Assembly (NCBI RefSeq): GCF_009913235.1 | Contig: NZ_CP047897.1 | Span: 434,001-498,000, forward strand | DNA length: 64,000 nucleotides | From: Nibribacter ruber | GTDB lineage: Bacteria > Bacteroidota > Bacteroidia > Cytophagales > Hymenobacteraceae | Direction of reading: 5' to 3' | Shown: one piece after another, positions 24,948 through 33,925 of the stretch | How the letters are laid out: each line of letters begins with the position of its first letter | Position numbering within the stretch: position 1 is the stretch's first letter | Notes under the pieces: model-generated | Database searches by the model: none | Told to the model about the DNA's origin: nothing | What the model saw: only the letters and a program-made list of their open reading frames with translations | Made by a program: the position numbers and the translations under genes

Positions 24948-25217
24948 CTAACAGCACTTTGAGAGCGCCTTCAACTCCTTTTCAATGCTGCTTTGTAACT
25001 GCTCAAGTGGCCTATTAATGTCAACCTTTGCAAGATTGTCTAACTGCTCAAACCCCTTTATTAGCCTTGGTAATTCATGCCGGGGCACATTGTTAAGAGA
25101 GGCTTGGAGATCAGTTCCGGTAGTCTCTTCAAAACTGATTTCGTCTATTTCGCCTTTTGGCGTGAACATATAGCAGTGGACGGCATAAGCCTTTTTAAGT
25201 TCAGAAGGAGTTAGCAA
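24948..25217 (-). CDS. Hypothetical element protein
   Basis: The 89-residue product (ELKKAYAVHCYMFTPKGEID to EKELKALSKCC) is helical at the C-terminus and ends in CC. The only usual start is a TTG at 25217. The same frame remains open and protein-like upstream (VDHLEDITQNPYL), so the true start may lie near the end of the preceding gene or may have been lost. Function unknown. Confidence 0.5.
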   Translation of the reverse strand: MLTPSELKKAYAVHCYMFTPKGEIDEISFEETTGTDLQASLNNVPRHELPRLIKGFEQLDNLAKVDINRPLEQLQSSIEKELKALSKCC

Positions 25218-25252
25218 ATATGGGTTTTGGGTTATGTCTTCTAAATGGTCTA

Positions 25253-25558
25253 CTAGGACTTAGGGATTTCGATTTCACCGTCCCTTTTGAGAAAGTGCCT
25301 AAGTTCCGCTCTGTAGTACCTGGTTAACTCCTTGCACTCTGTAAGTGTCCTAGGCGAATACTTTTCGTCCTGGCTTATGTCATTCAGAAAACTGGTGAAA
25401 TCAATGTACACTTGTAGCACCTTCTGAAGTTCTGATACTTGCCCAAGGGCGTGGTATGTTAATCTATTATCTGTACCTCTCTTGCCTAGTGAGTCTGTTA
25501 GCCTGTCGGACTTGATCACTAAGGAGAAATGAGCAGCCTTTAAAATATGCGAAGTCAT
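25253..25558 (-). CDS. Hypothetical element protein
   Basis: The 101-residue product starts MTSHILKAAHFSLVIKSDRL and is mostly helical. Its C-terminus is basic and Tyr-rich (LTRYYRAELRHFLKRDGE). No domain is recognised. It lies between the replication-protein gene and the virion-like gene in the same direction, probably in one transcript. Confidence 0.55.
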   Translation of the reverse strand: MTSHILKAAHFSLVIKSDRLTDSLGKRGTDNRLTYHALGQVSELQKVLQVYIDFTSFLNDISQDEKYSPRTLTECKELTRYYRAELRHFLKRDGEIEIPKS

Positions 25559-25615
25559 GAGTATTGGTTTATTAAGGCTGGTTACTAGTAAGATGAGGGT
25601 GTTTGAACTTTTGGG

Positions 25616-26629
25616 CTAAGATTTCTCATAAGAGTATTCTGCTATGAACTTATTCAAGTAGGTGTGAAAGGTGTCAAAGTCTCTTGTCTCTGGCTTCCTT
25701 GCTAGGAAATATGGTATTAGCTTCCTTACCTCAATATCCTCTTTTAGGAATTCATCTATATAAGCAATAAAGCTGTTCTCTATCTCCTCATCACCATATT
25801 CTTTGGCAAGCTCGTACAGCGCATCTTTATTCCTTTTTAGGAAACTTAGTTTAGTGATGCTCTTAACTCTCTCGCCTTTCGTCTTGCCTTCTTTGTGCAT
25901 ATTGACTCTAGAGGCATAAGTGTTGTTAAGGAGTCTTATTAGGCTGTCCACCTTCCGTTGCTTGGCTTGCTCCACAAGTTCGGCCTCCTTTTGAGCTTTC
26001 CGTTCTGCTTTTTGCTGAGCCTCTAATCTTTTTCGCTCCGTTGCTTGGTTAGCCCTATCTATAACTAGTGCACAGAAGTCTTTTGGTGTATTTAATTCTT
26101 CTCCATCAGAAAAAGGAAAATCACCTGTAGGTGAGCCATCACCTACCATGTTCTCTTCTTCTCTTAATTGTCCTTGTATACCTTCCTTATAAGCTTCCTT
26201 ATTATATTTCTTTTGTGTACTACTTTCAGCTAATAGTTTACTGAAATAAGCTAATAGTTTGCTGTATTCAGGTGATAGTTTACTGTTTTCGGTAAACTGG
26301 AAGATTTGAGGTATAAGCTCTATTACTTTGGCTAGGTCTACAGTAAAATAATGCTGTCGGGGCATACCTTTTATTTCAATGCCTATAAAGCTCAAGTCAT
26401 GGAACCGTGCGATGATGGTAGTTAGCCTATCCTCCTTTACCCTGATCTCTTCAGAGATGCGCCGGCGCGAGTAGTAGAACTGCTTATACTTAAAAGCCTT
26501 TGCCTTTACTACGAACCAGTCAAACATGACAATCTCGGTAAGGTCAAAGAAGCCCGAGCAATACTGGAGCTTGAGGATATTAGTGACAAGTGGGTAGAAC
26601 TCTTTAGGCTCTGCGTTAGTGGCGCTCAT
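25616..26629 (-). CDS. Putative replication protein with N-terminal winged helix
   Basis: The 337-residue protein has an N-terminal DNA-binding region (FDWFVVKAKAFKYKQFYYSR, then ISEEIRVKEDRLTTIIARF), a polar linker and a Lys/Glu/Ala-rich coiled coil (about 185-225). The C-terminal helical domain (YELAKEYGDEEIENSFIAYI) recalls the DnaD-like tails of phage replisome organisers. Its ATG overlaps the stop of the upstream nuclease remnant (ATGA), indicating translational coupling. The replication role is inferred from architecture and neighbours. Confidence 0.55.
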   Translation of the reverse strand: MSATNAEPKEFYPLVTNILKLQYCSGFFDLTEIVMFDWFVVKAKAFKYKQFYYSRRRISEEIRVKEDRLTTIIARFHDLSFIGIEIKGMPRQHYFTVDLAKVIELIPQIFQFTENSKLSPEYSKLLAYFSKLLAESSTQKKYNKEAYKEGIQGQLREEENMVGDGSPTGDFPFSDGEELNTPKDFCALVIDRANQATERKRLEAQQKAERKAQKEAELVEQAKQRKVDSLIRLLNNTYASRVNMHKEGKTKGERVKSITKLSFLKRNKDALYELAKEYGDEEIENSFIAYIDEFLKEDIEVRKLIPYFLARKPETRDFDTFHTYLNKFIAEYSYEKS

Positions 26630-27056
26630 CTGGATTGCCCTCCTGTCTTATTATTTATCCACTGGAAGAAGGTGGCAAAATCCTTGGCAACGAAATAGAA
26701 GCCTCCTGCATTCTCTACTGAGTTCTGCGTCTCTATCTAATACTCGCTTTGGCGGTCTTCTCCAATCTTCACCTCAATAGAGAAATGAACACCTCTAAGG
26801 CAGGCGTGAATATCAGCCGTACCCTTCGTGGTGGTTCCTTTCGTCCATTTCCCTAGCTTCTCATTGTACTGCCCTTGGAGTTGATGCGTACAGCGTAACC
26901 CCCGTTAAGGCGTATATACTCCAGTATGCACGTAGTAAGGCCACTTGCGGTCTTGTCTGTGAACTTGGTAGGTATGAGGTAGTTTGGTGGGACATTTGGA
27001 TATTGATCTTTCTTCTTAGATAAAGATAGCCGGGCAAGTTCTTTAAGGGCATCCAT
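26626..27056 (-). pseudogene. VRR-NUC-type nuclease gene, frameshifted and with an amber codon
   Basis: The N-terminal frame from the ATG at 27056 reads MDALKELARLSLSKKKDQYP, then ILEYIRLNGGYAVRINS. A one-base deletion near 26878 moves the homologous continuation to another frame: QGQYNEKLGKWTKGTTTKGT, ADIHACLRGVHFSIEVKIG, DRQSEY, TAG at 26737-26739, IETQNSVENAGGFYFVAKDF. The G-x-AD-x(n)-EVK core and the GGxYFVA segment are typical of VRR-NUC nucleases in phage replication modules. The TAG fits CAG (Gln) changed to TAG. The gene is therefore broken twice. Confidence 0.65.
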
Positions 27057-27607
27057 TACTTGCGTTGCCCCTCCTTGGCTTCTAACTCGGAAATGATTTG
27101 CTTTAACTGAATGATGGCAACATTAAACCTACCCGCGATATTCTTTAGGTCAGTCTCTGTAAAGGCCAGACTAGGAACGGCTTGCAGGAATTCTCTTAAT
27201 TGAGTATCTTTATCTTGTTCAGAGAATAAAGACTTTTGAGGAGGGCTAATGTGCTTATGCATGGCCGTTAAGCCCTCCTTTCTTAATGTGGTGGTGGTAT
27301 CAACAGTATTGGCGCCAGACTTACGATCCCTATTTAGCCATTCTGTAAGCTCCTGTTCTGAGAAGTAAAGCCGTTTGGTTTTCTTTATGTAAGGTATCTC
27401 ATTCCGGCTAACAAGGCTGTAAATTGTGGCTGGGGCAAGCGTAAGAAACTCTGCGGCCTGGGTGATAGTGAGTAGCTTAGTGCTTTTATGTTCTCCAGCA
27501 TTTAAAGCAGTTTCTGAAAAATAACTTGCTATCTCTTGTCTGAAGAGTTGCTGGAATAATAGACTAAGTTCATCAGTGGTTAATACGATAGTTTTCACGT
27601 GCCTCAC
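27056..27607 (-). CDS. Helix-turn-helix DNA-binding protein (excisionase-like)
   Basis: The 183-residue protein contains a MerR/excisionase-type HTH at about 45-95 (LLTITQAAEFLTLAPATIYS, LVSRNEIPYIKKTKRLYFS, EQELTEWLNRDRK). The C-terminal half is helical, with no domain assigned. The start is GTG at 27607 or 27598. Its stop region touches the ATG of the following nuclease remnant, so the two are an operon. Such proteins serve as excisionases or as regulators of Bacteroidota mobile elements. Confidence 0.7.
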   Translation of the reverse strand: MRHVKTIVLTTDELSLLFQQLFRQEIASYFSETALNAGEHKSTKLLTITQAAEFLTLAPATIYSLVSRNEIPYIKKTKRLYFSEQELTEWLNRDRKSGANTVDTTTTLRKEGLTAMHKHISPPQKSLFSEQDKDTQLREFLQAVPSLAFTETDLKNIAGRFNVAIIQLKQIISELEAKEGQRK

Positions 27608-27679
27608 TTGTTAAATAGTAGTAAGGCAAAGAACTAGGGTAACTGAATGGTAACTAACAGGTAACGGGGGTTACCAATA

Positions 27680-28147
27680 TTACCTACTCATTTTTTTCAT
27701 ATCTGCTTCGTACGAGCTAGGTCTAGTTGAAAACTTAGTTTTTAAAGTACTTTTTTCGGTCCCATTTAACTGAATGAAAACAGCTTTTAAAAAGTCTATA
27801 AAATATCCCCTAATCGATTTAGTTGTGTAAAGTTTCTGGTGTAATAGGTAGTAAGTGTAAATAATTAATCTGTTTGGAATGTTAATTTGGCGTAGTCGCT
27901 TTATGTTTTCTGGGACTTCATCCTTCTCAACTAAATGGTAGGTGTATTCCAGAAGATTATGAAAATCTTCTTGCTCCATTATCTTGACTCCAAGGGGGTT
28001 ATGGCCTGATAAGTAATCTAATGATGCTTTGACAGCTTCTTTCTTGTCTATCTTAATATTGCCCTCTGGGGCGTGTTTTTCTGAGCTTTCTATGTTGTTG
28101 ATTTCGTTAAGGCCTTTACTTAAAAGATTCAAATACAGTAATTTCAT
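27680..28147 (-). CDS. Hypothetical element protein
   Basis: The 155-residue product begins 2 bp after the preceding gene ends. It is helical and Lys/Tyr-rich (LIIYTYYLLHQKLYTTKSIR, GYFIDFLKAVFIQLNGTEKS, TLKTKFSTRPSSY). It is not recognised. The pairing with the upstream gene suggests they function together, perhaps in regulation; both are reminiscent of, but not clearly related to, RteC-type control proteins of Bacteroides elements. Confidence 0.5.
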   Translation of the reverse strand: MKLLYLNLLSKGLNEINNIESSEKHAPEGNIKIDKKEAVKASLDYLSGHNPLGVKIMEQEDFHNLLEYTYHLVEKDEVPENIKRLRQINIPNRLIIYTYYLLHQKLYTTKSIRGYFIDFLKAVFIQLNGTEKSTLKTKFSTRPSSYEADMKKMSR

Positions 28148-28149
28148 CT

Positions 28150-28755
28150 TTAAGTAATAGAAATCTGCTGGTGTAAGTCATAATAGGCTTTATTAGACTT
28201 TTTAAAACCTAATCCATCTAACTCGTCCTCCAAGCTGGAAATTACACAACCAATATTAGCACATAGCATTGATGGGGTAGAGTGGAGTGATTTAAAGTCT
28301 TTCTTGTCTGAGAAACAGCCGTATATCCTGTACTCTTGAGTTGGTAAGTCAATATTTGCCCACTCTGAAATCGCAATCCTTCTTTTCTCTTGAAAGAATT
28401 CAACTTCCTCCAGTTCATTTTGAATGATAAGGCTCCTGTCTATGTCAAGGCCTTTAATGAATTTCAATAATTTAAGTTCTGCCAGATTTACCCCTGACGC
28501 AAGAAGTTTAGGCGCTTCTTGCCGATTTTTAATTTCCTCTTCAGGAGATTGAATATATTGTTCAAACCTTTCCTGCTCAGGCTCCTCATTAGAGAATATC
28601 CTCGCAAGTAATTGCTGTTCATGATACCTTTTAACGCTTGATTCTATTGTTGAGCATTCCCTTTCGACAAACTTGACTACATCAAGTTTTATCTATAATG
28701 CCTTAGCGTGAGATCTGTGATAGAAGTCAACCCTTGTTTTATCCGTATCTTGCAT
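28150..28755 (-). pseudogene. Hypothetical element gene interrupted by an amber codon
   Basis: The frame starts with the ATG at 28755 (MQDTDKTRVDFYHRSHAKAL), meets TAG at 28693-28695 (codon 21), and continues without another stop for 180 codons. Examples are IKLDVVKFVERECSTIESSV, the Glu-rich SNEEPEQERFEQYIQSPEEE and LDIDRSLIIQNELEEVEFFQ. CAG (Gln) to TAG explains the break. No strong downstream start is evident until an internal ATG. The family is unrecognised. Confidence 0.55.
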
Positions 28756-28809
28756 CAGTTTAATTTTATTTCAAAGCCGGTTGTAGTTGGTAGCTCGCCG
28801 GCTTTGTTT

Positions 28810-29912
28810 TTATAATACTAGTTTAATCTTGTTGGCCGCGTCCTGCTTGGCCTTGTCCATCACCTTAGCATATACCTGGGTGGTCTTTAAATCCCTATGG
28901 CCCATCATTTTTGACAAGGTGAAAAAACCTGTGCCGGAACTGATTTGCAGAATGGCGTAAGTATGCCTGAAGCTATGGAACGTGACATACTTAGCAATCT
29001 TTGCCTCGTTTACCCATGTTCTAAGCTGTTCTAGTAAAGTATTTGAATAGGTTAGGCCTTCAAGTACCTTCCCTGTCTTGCGTTCGCCTAAAAGCAATAC
29101 CGCCTGTTCAGATATTGGAAAAGTCTCTGAGCCTTTTGTTTTCTTCTGCCTGAACCTTAAAGAATAACCGGTGGCCTCGCTGTGGTGTATCTCTTCCCAA
29201 GTAAGTTTTTCAATGTCTGAATAGCGTAGGCCAGTCAACGCAGAGAAGAGCGCCGCCTTTCTTAGTAAATCATTTGGGCAGGGAGTGTTTACTAATGCTT
29301 GTAATTCTTCTAATGTAAGGAATTGTCTTTCTGTTTCCTCTGGCTTTATGCTCCCCGCACGCTTGTCTAAATCTTGCAACAGGTGTCCTTCCTGGTAGGC
29401 TAGCTTAAGCGTTGCCCTGAAATTTCCATAATAAGAGACTGCTGTATTTGTAGAAATCTTGCTTTCGTTTCTTTGACTCTTTGCCGTTATTAGGTATTCC
29501 CTGAAGCCTTCACACTCCTTAACTGTCAACTCCTTTATAGGGTAGGTTTCACCAAAGTACTCAGTCAAGTAATATAAAAAGCACTCTGCCAGTTCTGTAG
29601 ATTGGTTCCTGTTCTCTTTGCCAGTACCTCTTTGTAAAAAGCAATCAAGTCTTGTTGCTGTTCCTTAGCAGTCATAAAGCCAAGTTGCCCGGCCTGCACT
29701 TCAAGTTGTCTTTGCGCCCTTAGGTTTTCAACAAGCGCCTTTATTTCTTTGTTGTGGGTTCTTTCTAGTATGGTATAATAGGAGCCAGTATATTCAAACC
29801 TAGTCGGCTTGCCTGTGGTCGGGTGGGGGATGGGTGGGTAATAGTCAAGGCGTACACTTTCCCTATTGTCCTTCATTGGCTTAGTGCGGAGCTTTACTTT
29901 GGTGATCTTCAT
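28810..29912 (-). pseudogene. Tyrosine recombinase (integrase) of the element, split by a -1 frameshift
   Basis: The N-terminal frame (29565-29912, MKITKVKLRTKPMKDNRESV) holds the arm-binding region and start of the core-binding domain, and stops after NWQSAFYIT. The -1 frame continues the domain (LYYLTEYFGETYPIKELTVK) into the catalytic domain. Arg is in LTGLRYSDIEKLTW, HxxR in FHSFRHTYAI and the nucleophile Tyr in GHRDLKTTQVYAKV. The junction is a run of five T on the coding strand (29576-29580 as A on the plus strand). Either a frameshift mutation or, less likely, programmed slippage explains it. The gene lies close to attR, as expected for the element's own integrase. Confidence 0.8.
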
Positions 29913-29914
29913 AC

Positions 29915-30283
29915 TTAGGCTGTTTGAGAGGGATTAAACAAAGTGTCTATGTCTGTTCTTTTTATGAGGGTCTTTCTTTCTGAGAGCTTTACCGCACGTA
30001 GCGTTCCTTTCTCAATAAGATTGTAGATAGTCTGCCTGGAAGAGTTAAGCAGGATAGCAGTGTCCTTTATAGTCAGGTATTCTTTTGACTTCACCGCTTC
30101 TACCGGTTGGGCCTTTATCTGTAAGGTCTCTTTATTGCTGGCCTCTACCTTGGCTTCCTTTTGCTTGGCTTTATAAAGCCGTTTGGCGCAAGTGTCACTG
30201 CATGTTCTGGTGACTGTGGTCCTGGCCTCAAACTCTTTCCCGCACTGCTGGCAAATCCTCTGTACTCTTATGTTAGAACTCAT
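29915..30283 (-). CDS. Zinc-finger plus HTH protein, excisionase family
   Basis: The 122-residue product starts at the ATG at 30283. It has an N-terminal four-Cys zinc ribbon (RICQQCGKEFEARTTVTRTC, then SDTCAKRL) and a C-terminal helix_turn_helix_17-type HTH (YLTIKDTAILLNSSRQTIYN, LIEKGTLRAVKLSERK). It ends 3 bp before the integrase start, so the two form an operon next to attR, the usual position of an excisionase or integrase regulator. A longer upstream frame was rejected for composition. Confidence 0.8.
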   Translation of the reverse strand: MSSNIRVQRICQQCGKEFEARTTVTRTCSDTCAKRLYKAKQKEAKVEASNKETLQIKAQPVEAVKSKEYLTIKDTAILLNSSRQTIYNLIEKGTLRAVKLSERKTLIKRTDIDTLFNPSQTA

Positions 30284-30521
30284 GGCGCATAGGGTTAAGG
30301 AAGTATTAGTAGAGTTGTTTAAGGTTAAATAAGTCAAGTAATTTCGCGAAAGGTATAAAATATTTGTTCCTCTTGCTAGGATAGTAACAAGAAAGGAACA
30401 AACTTTGAATAAATAAACCACTAGCAATAATTAACAAACAAAACATAATGCATTAAAAAAGTCCCTTAAAGAGGCTTTTATATAGGTTTTGTTCAGAAGT
30501 GCTTACTGCTTGTTTTGTAGT

Positions 30522-30540
30522 TTTACTTTCCGATGCAGAA
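30522..30540. other. Right attachment site (attR), overlapping the mnmE 3' end
   Basis: It contains the last codons of mnmE on the minus strand (TTC TGC ATC GGA AAG TAA) and the core CCGATGCAGAA shared with 19295-19305. Integration here preserves the F-C-I-G-K C-terminus. Confidence 0.85.
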
Positions 30541-31902
30541 CTTGGTAAAAATGTTGTCCAACAAATCATCTGTCGTGATGTCTCCGGTGATTTCTCCTAA
30601 GTAGAACAGGCAGCGTCTGATGTCGGCGGCCAGCCAGTCTCCGGTGAGGCCGGTATCCAGGCCATGCAGGACTTCCTGAAGGGCATCATTGGTTTTTTGG
30701 AGGCTCTGGAAATGGCGCAGGTTGGTCACAATGGTACGGTCGCCGGTGAGGGCTTCGTTGGCGTTAACTACTTCCAGCAGGGACTGTTCCAATTCTTTCA
30801 AGCCTTCTTTTGTACCTGCAGATAAGTACACTAGGTGTTCAAAACCAGCGAAGCTTTTCAACTGGGCCGGCGTGGCGAGGTCTTTTTTATTGGCAATGAG
30901 AAGATATGGCACTTGGGGAAGTTGCAGGGCGGCCAGCTCTTCTCTTAATTGTTCTGGCAAAGTGGTGGTCACATCAAACAGGTACAATACCAAAGAAGCC
31001 TTTTGTAACTGCTGTTTGGTACGGGCCACGCCAATGGCTTCCACGGTATCTTGAGTATCACGCAGGCCGGCGGTATCAATGAACCTGAACCGGATGCCGC
31101 CTAGTTGGGCTTCGTCTTCAATCACGTCACGCGTGGTGCCGGGAATGTCAGAGACAATGGCTTTTTCTTCGCGCAACAGGGCATTGAGCAAGGTGGATTT
31201 TCCGGCATTGGGCTTCCCGGCAATGACCGTGGGCACGCCGTTTTTGAGCACATTGCCCATCTCAAAGGACTTAAGCAGATCAGTAATCAATTGCTGCAGG
31301 GTGGTGATGAGTCGGCGCAGGGCGCTGCGGTCGGCAAATTCTACGTCCTCTTCACTGAAGTCCAGTTCCAGTTCCACCATAGACGCGAAGTGGATGAGCT
31401 GCACCCGCAAGGCTTTGATTTCCTGAGAGAAGCCGCCGCGCATTTGTTTCATGGCCACCTGGTGCGTCAGGGCGCTGTCAGAGGCAATGAGATCAGCCAC
31501 GGCCTCGGCCTGGGCCAGGTCAAACTGGCCGTTCAAAAACGCGCGCTTGGTGAACTCGCCGGGCTCAGCTAAGCGAGCACCTTTGCGCAGGAACAGTTTC
31601 AAGAGTTGCTCAGTGATGTAGGGAGAGCCGTGGCAAGACACTTCCACCACGTCTTCTTTGGTGTAAGAAGCCGGCGCCTTAAATAAGGATACTACTACCT
31701 CGTCCAGAATTTTATCCTCGTCCCGAATGGTGCCAAAATGCAGCGTATGCGACGGCTGTGCCTGCAGGTTCTTGCCTTTGAATACGCCATTGACAATGGA
31801 AACCGCCTCGGGCCCCGACAAACGGATGATGGCAATAGCCCCGTGTCCAGAAGCCGTAGCCAGGGCGATGATGGTATCTTGGGCAAGGGTAGAAGGTAGC
31901 AC
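30523..31902 (-). CDS. mnmE: tRNA uridine-5-carboxymethylaminomethyl modification GTPase
   Basis: The 459-residue MnmE has the N-terminal formyl-THF-binding domain (TLAQDTIIALATASGHGAIA), a helical domain and the inserted G domain. G1 is AGKPNAGKSTLLNALL, switch DIPGTTRDVIED, G3 FIDTAGLRDTQD and G4 ANKKD. It ends in the catalytic FCIGK whose Cys is conserved. With MnmG it modifies the wobble uridine of several tRNAs. The start is a GTG at 31902. Its last codons are the attachment site of the integrated element, yet the protein sequence is kept intact. Confidence 0.96.
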   Translation of the reverse strand: MLPSTLAQDTIIALATASGHGAIAIIRLSGPEAVSIVNGVFKGKNLQAQPSHTLHFGTIRDEDKILDEVVVSLFKAPASYTKEDVVEVSCHGSPYITEQLLKLFLRKGARLAEPGEFTKRAFLNGQFDLAQAEAVADLIASDSALTHQVAMKQMRGGFSQEIKALRVQLIHFASMVELELDFSEEDVEFADRSALRRLITTLQQLITDLLKSFEMGNVLKNGVPTVIAGKPNAGKSTLLNALLREEKAIVSDIPGTTRDVIEDEAQLGGIRFRFIDTAGLRDTQDTVEAIGVARTKQQLQKASLVLYLFDVTTTLPEQLREELAALQLPQVPYLLIANKKDLATPAQLKSFAGFEHLVYLSAGTKEGLKELEQSLLEVVNANEALTGDRTIVTNLRHFQSLQKTNDALQEVLHGLDTGLTGDWLAADIRRCLFYLGEITGDITTDDLLDNIFTKFCIGK

Positions 31903-31928
31903 AGCAGATTGGTGTTAAAAGGGAAAGC

Positions 31929-31966
31929 CGTTTTTGGCCTGTTTCCGCAAAAATAGGCTAAAAACG
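31929..31966. repeat. 38-bp palindromic repeat, copy 11
   Basis: Arms CGTTTTTGGCCTGTTTCC and AAAATAGGCTAAAAACG, extended by GC/GC outside. It is the first copy on the right of the integrated element, 27 bp upstream of mnmE. Confidence 0.88.
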
Positions 31967-32050
31967 GCAGAAATGAACAAGTGTGCTTATAAAACGCTGG
32001 TTAGTAGCTGAATGCAGGGGCCTGTCAGCTATTTACTGGATGGCTGAGGT

Positions 32051-32545
32051 TTAATTAATGGAAATATGCGTTAACAGCTGCATAAAGTCTTTGGCGGCGT
32101 AAAAGCCGGGCACCCGTTGCATGACCTGTTGCTTTTCGTTTAGGAAGACGGTGGAAGGATAGCTCATCTGGCCGTTCAATAGCGACAAGGCCAGTTCATG
32201 AGCTTTGTACTTCTCTAGGTATTTGTAGGTTCGGCCGTTGATGGTGACGGGTTGTCGTTGCTCAGCGTTCAGCTTTACCACGTAGAATTCTTTGTTGAGT
32301 TTGGCTGCCACCGCGGGATCTTGATACACCTGCTTGTCCATTTTCTTGCACCAGCCGCACCAATCGGTGTAGACGTCTATCAGAATCTTTTTGGGCTTGG
32401 TTTTGCTTTTGGCCAGCGCCTGTTCCAAGGTAAGCCATTGTACTGCGGCGGCGGGAGCGGATACCTTTACTGATGGAGTGGAAAGGGATGCAGCAACCGG
32501 AGCAGTCCAGAGCCAGCTGGTAAAGAGAACGTACAAGAAAAGCAT
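32051..32545 (-). CDS. Secreted thioredoxin-family protein
   Basis: The 164-residue protein has a signal peptide (MLFLYVLFTSWLWTAPVAAS) and a thioredoxin fold with the redox motif WCGWC (about residues 65-69) in IDVYTDWCGWCKKMDKQVYQ. It then has the cis-Pro region MSYPSTVFLN. This matches periplasmic DUF255/thioredoxin_7-type proteins that handle disulfides. It is monocistronic, with palindromes on both sides of the gene region. Confidence 0.85.
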   Translation of the reverse strand: MLFLYVLFTSWLWTAPVAASLSTPSVKVSAPAAAVQWLTLEQALAKSKTKPKKILIDVYTDWCGWCKKMDKQVYQDPAVAAKLNKEFYVVKLNAEQRQPVTINGRTYKYLEKYKAHELALSLLNGQMSYPSTVFLNEKQQVMQRVPGFYAAKDFMQLLTHISIN

Positions 32546-32569
32546 ACAAGAGAGGCTAGGGGATTTGTC

Positions 32570-32607
32570 TGGTTTTGACCTGTTTTACAAAAAACAACCC
32601 AAAAACG
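32570..32607. repeat. 38-bp palindromic repeat, copy 12 (diverged)
   Basis: Arms TGGTTTTGACCTGTTTTA and AAAAACAACCCAAAAACG. It is the most diverged left arm, but the length is still 38 bp. It lies 25 bp upstream of the thioredoxin gene. Confidence 0.7.
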
Positions 32608-32785
32608 GTTCTCCAAGAACGTGCTTCAAAGCAAGAAGGATATAATATTTAGTAAATAATTTTCAGGGAAGCTAGGACGATATTCTTGCGGTTAGCCCGA
32701 TGTTTCTTTTTGTAATGAGCGATCTTACTTTAACAGTTTCGTGGCGTAAGTGTCTACTTGGGTCCTCATGCATTCCAGAAGCATC

Positions 32786-32823
32786 TGTTTTTGGCTTATT
32801 TCCGAATAAAAAGGCAAAAAACG
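32786..32823. repeat. 38-bp palindromic repeat, copy 13
   Basis: Arms TGTTTTTGGCTTATTTCC and GAATAAAAAGGCAAAAAACG. Confidence 0.8.
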
Positions 32824-33034
32824 CTCCTTTCAATTATAGAAGGTTTGATCGTTTGGATACTAGTGCAAACAAATCGAAAACTTAGGCCAAAAACAGTTTA
32901 CAGGTAGAAGCTTATAGTAAGGTAATTCCCGTAATGAAAACCTGCTGACGCCTCCACACTTTCCCAGTCCATAATAAATGCGAACCCAAGCGTACGCTAT
33001 CGCTATGATAACCGTAGGTGCGTGAAGAGAAACC

Positions 33035-33925
33035 CTATGCGCTAGCTACCTTGGATAGTTTTCTGTTGCGGGATATTAGGCCATGGCTGGGAGAAAGAAC
33101 AAAGGCAAGTAGAAATTCTAACCCTATAATTACGGAGATGGCACCAGCCACGGAACCGTCCAACCATAAAGCCAGATAAAAACCTAGAAAAGAAGCCACT
33201 ACGCCTAATCCTGAGGAGATAAGGAGCATCTTCTTGAGATCGTCGGTTAGTAAATACGCCGTGGCCGGTGGACCCACCAAAAAAGCCACCACCAGAATAG
33301 CCCCCACAGACTCAAACGCTGCCACCGTAGTCAAGGACACCGCGCCCATGAGCAGATAGTACCACACACTGGTAGAAACGCCAATGGCCACCGCAAACGC
33401 AGGGTCAAAAGAGGTAAGGTACAACTGGCGATAGAATAGCGTTACGAAGGTTAAAATGAGAAGGAAAACACCACTCATGAGCCAGACGGTTCTGGGCCCC
33501 AGACTCTGGCCGGATTCTGTGAACCATACATCCAGGGGCACATACGCGATCTCGCCATACAGCACGCAGTCCTGGTCCAGGTCTACCTTGCCCGCGTACA
33601 CAGATATGAGAATGATGCCCAGTGCAAACAGCCAAGTAAACGTCACGCCAATGGACGCATCTGACTGTACCCGGGCTTTCTTGTGTAAAAACTCAATTAA
33701 AAACGTGCAGGCCACGCCCAGCGTAGCCGCCCCCAAAAGCATGGACCACACCTCGCGGGTGCCGCTGAAGAGAAAGGCCAACACAATGCCCGGCAACACG
33801 GCGTGGGAGATGGCGTCACCCACCATGGCCATGCGCCGAAGGATAAGGAAGCAACCCAGCAGGCTGCAGCACATGGCCACTAGGGAGCCGGTCACAATTA
33901 TCCAGAAGGCGTCCAGGTTCATCAT
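33035..33925 (-). CDS. Metal ABC transporter permease (ZnuB/MntB family)
   Basis: The 296-residue permease has about eight hydrophobic helices and family motifs near the N-terminus (CCSLLGCFLILRRMAMVGDAIS, split here around RRMAMVGDAISHAVLPG) and in the middle (VAFESVGAILVVAFLVGPPATAYLL). It is the last gene of the metal-transport operon. Its ATGATG start overlaps the TGA of the fused permease-repressor gene by 4 bp. The gene order (binding protein, ATPase, permease-repressor, permease) equals the chlamydial ytgABCD order. The substrate is probably Mn, Fe or Zn. Confidence 0.92.
   Translation of the reverse strand: MMNLDAFWIIVTGSLVAMCCSLLGCFLILRRMAMVGDAISHAVLPGIVLAFLFSGTREVWSMLLGAATLGVACTFLIEFLHKKARVQSDASIGVTFTWLFALGIILISVYAGKVDLDQDCVLYGEIAYVPLDVWFTESGQSLGPRTVWLMSGVFLLILTFVTLFYRQLYLTSFDPAFAVAIGVSTSVWYYLLMGAVSLTTVAAFESVGAILVVAFLVGPPATAYLLTDDLKKMLLISSGLGVVASFLGFYLALWLDGSVAGAISVIIGLEFLLAFVLSPSHGLISRNRKLSKVASA

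Larger units (their letters stand above)
32546..33034. other. Intergenic region with two palindrome copies
   Basis: It holds copies 12 and 13 and a more degenerate look-alike around 32851-32894 (ends GGCCAAAAACAG). No gene was recognised; the frame 32700-32885 is an artefact running through the repeat. Confidence 0.6.
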
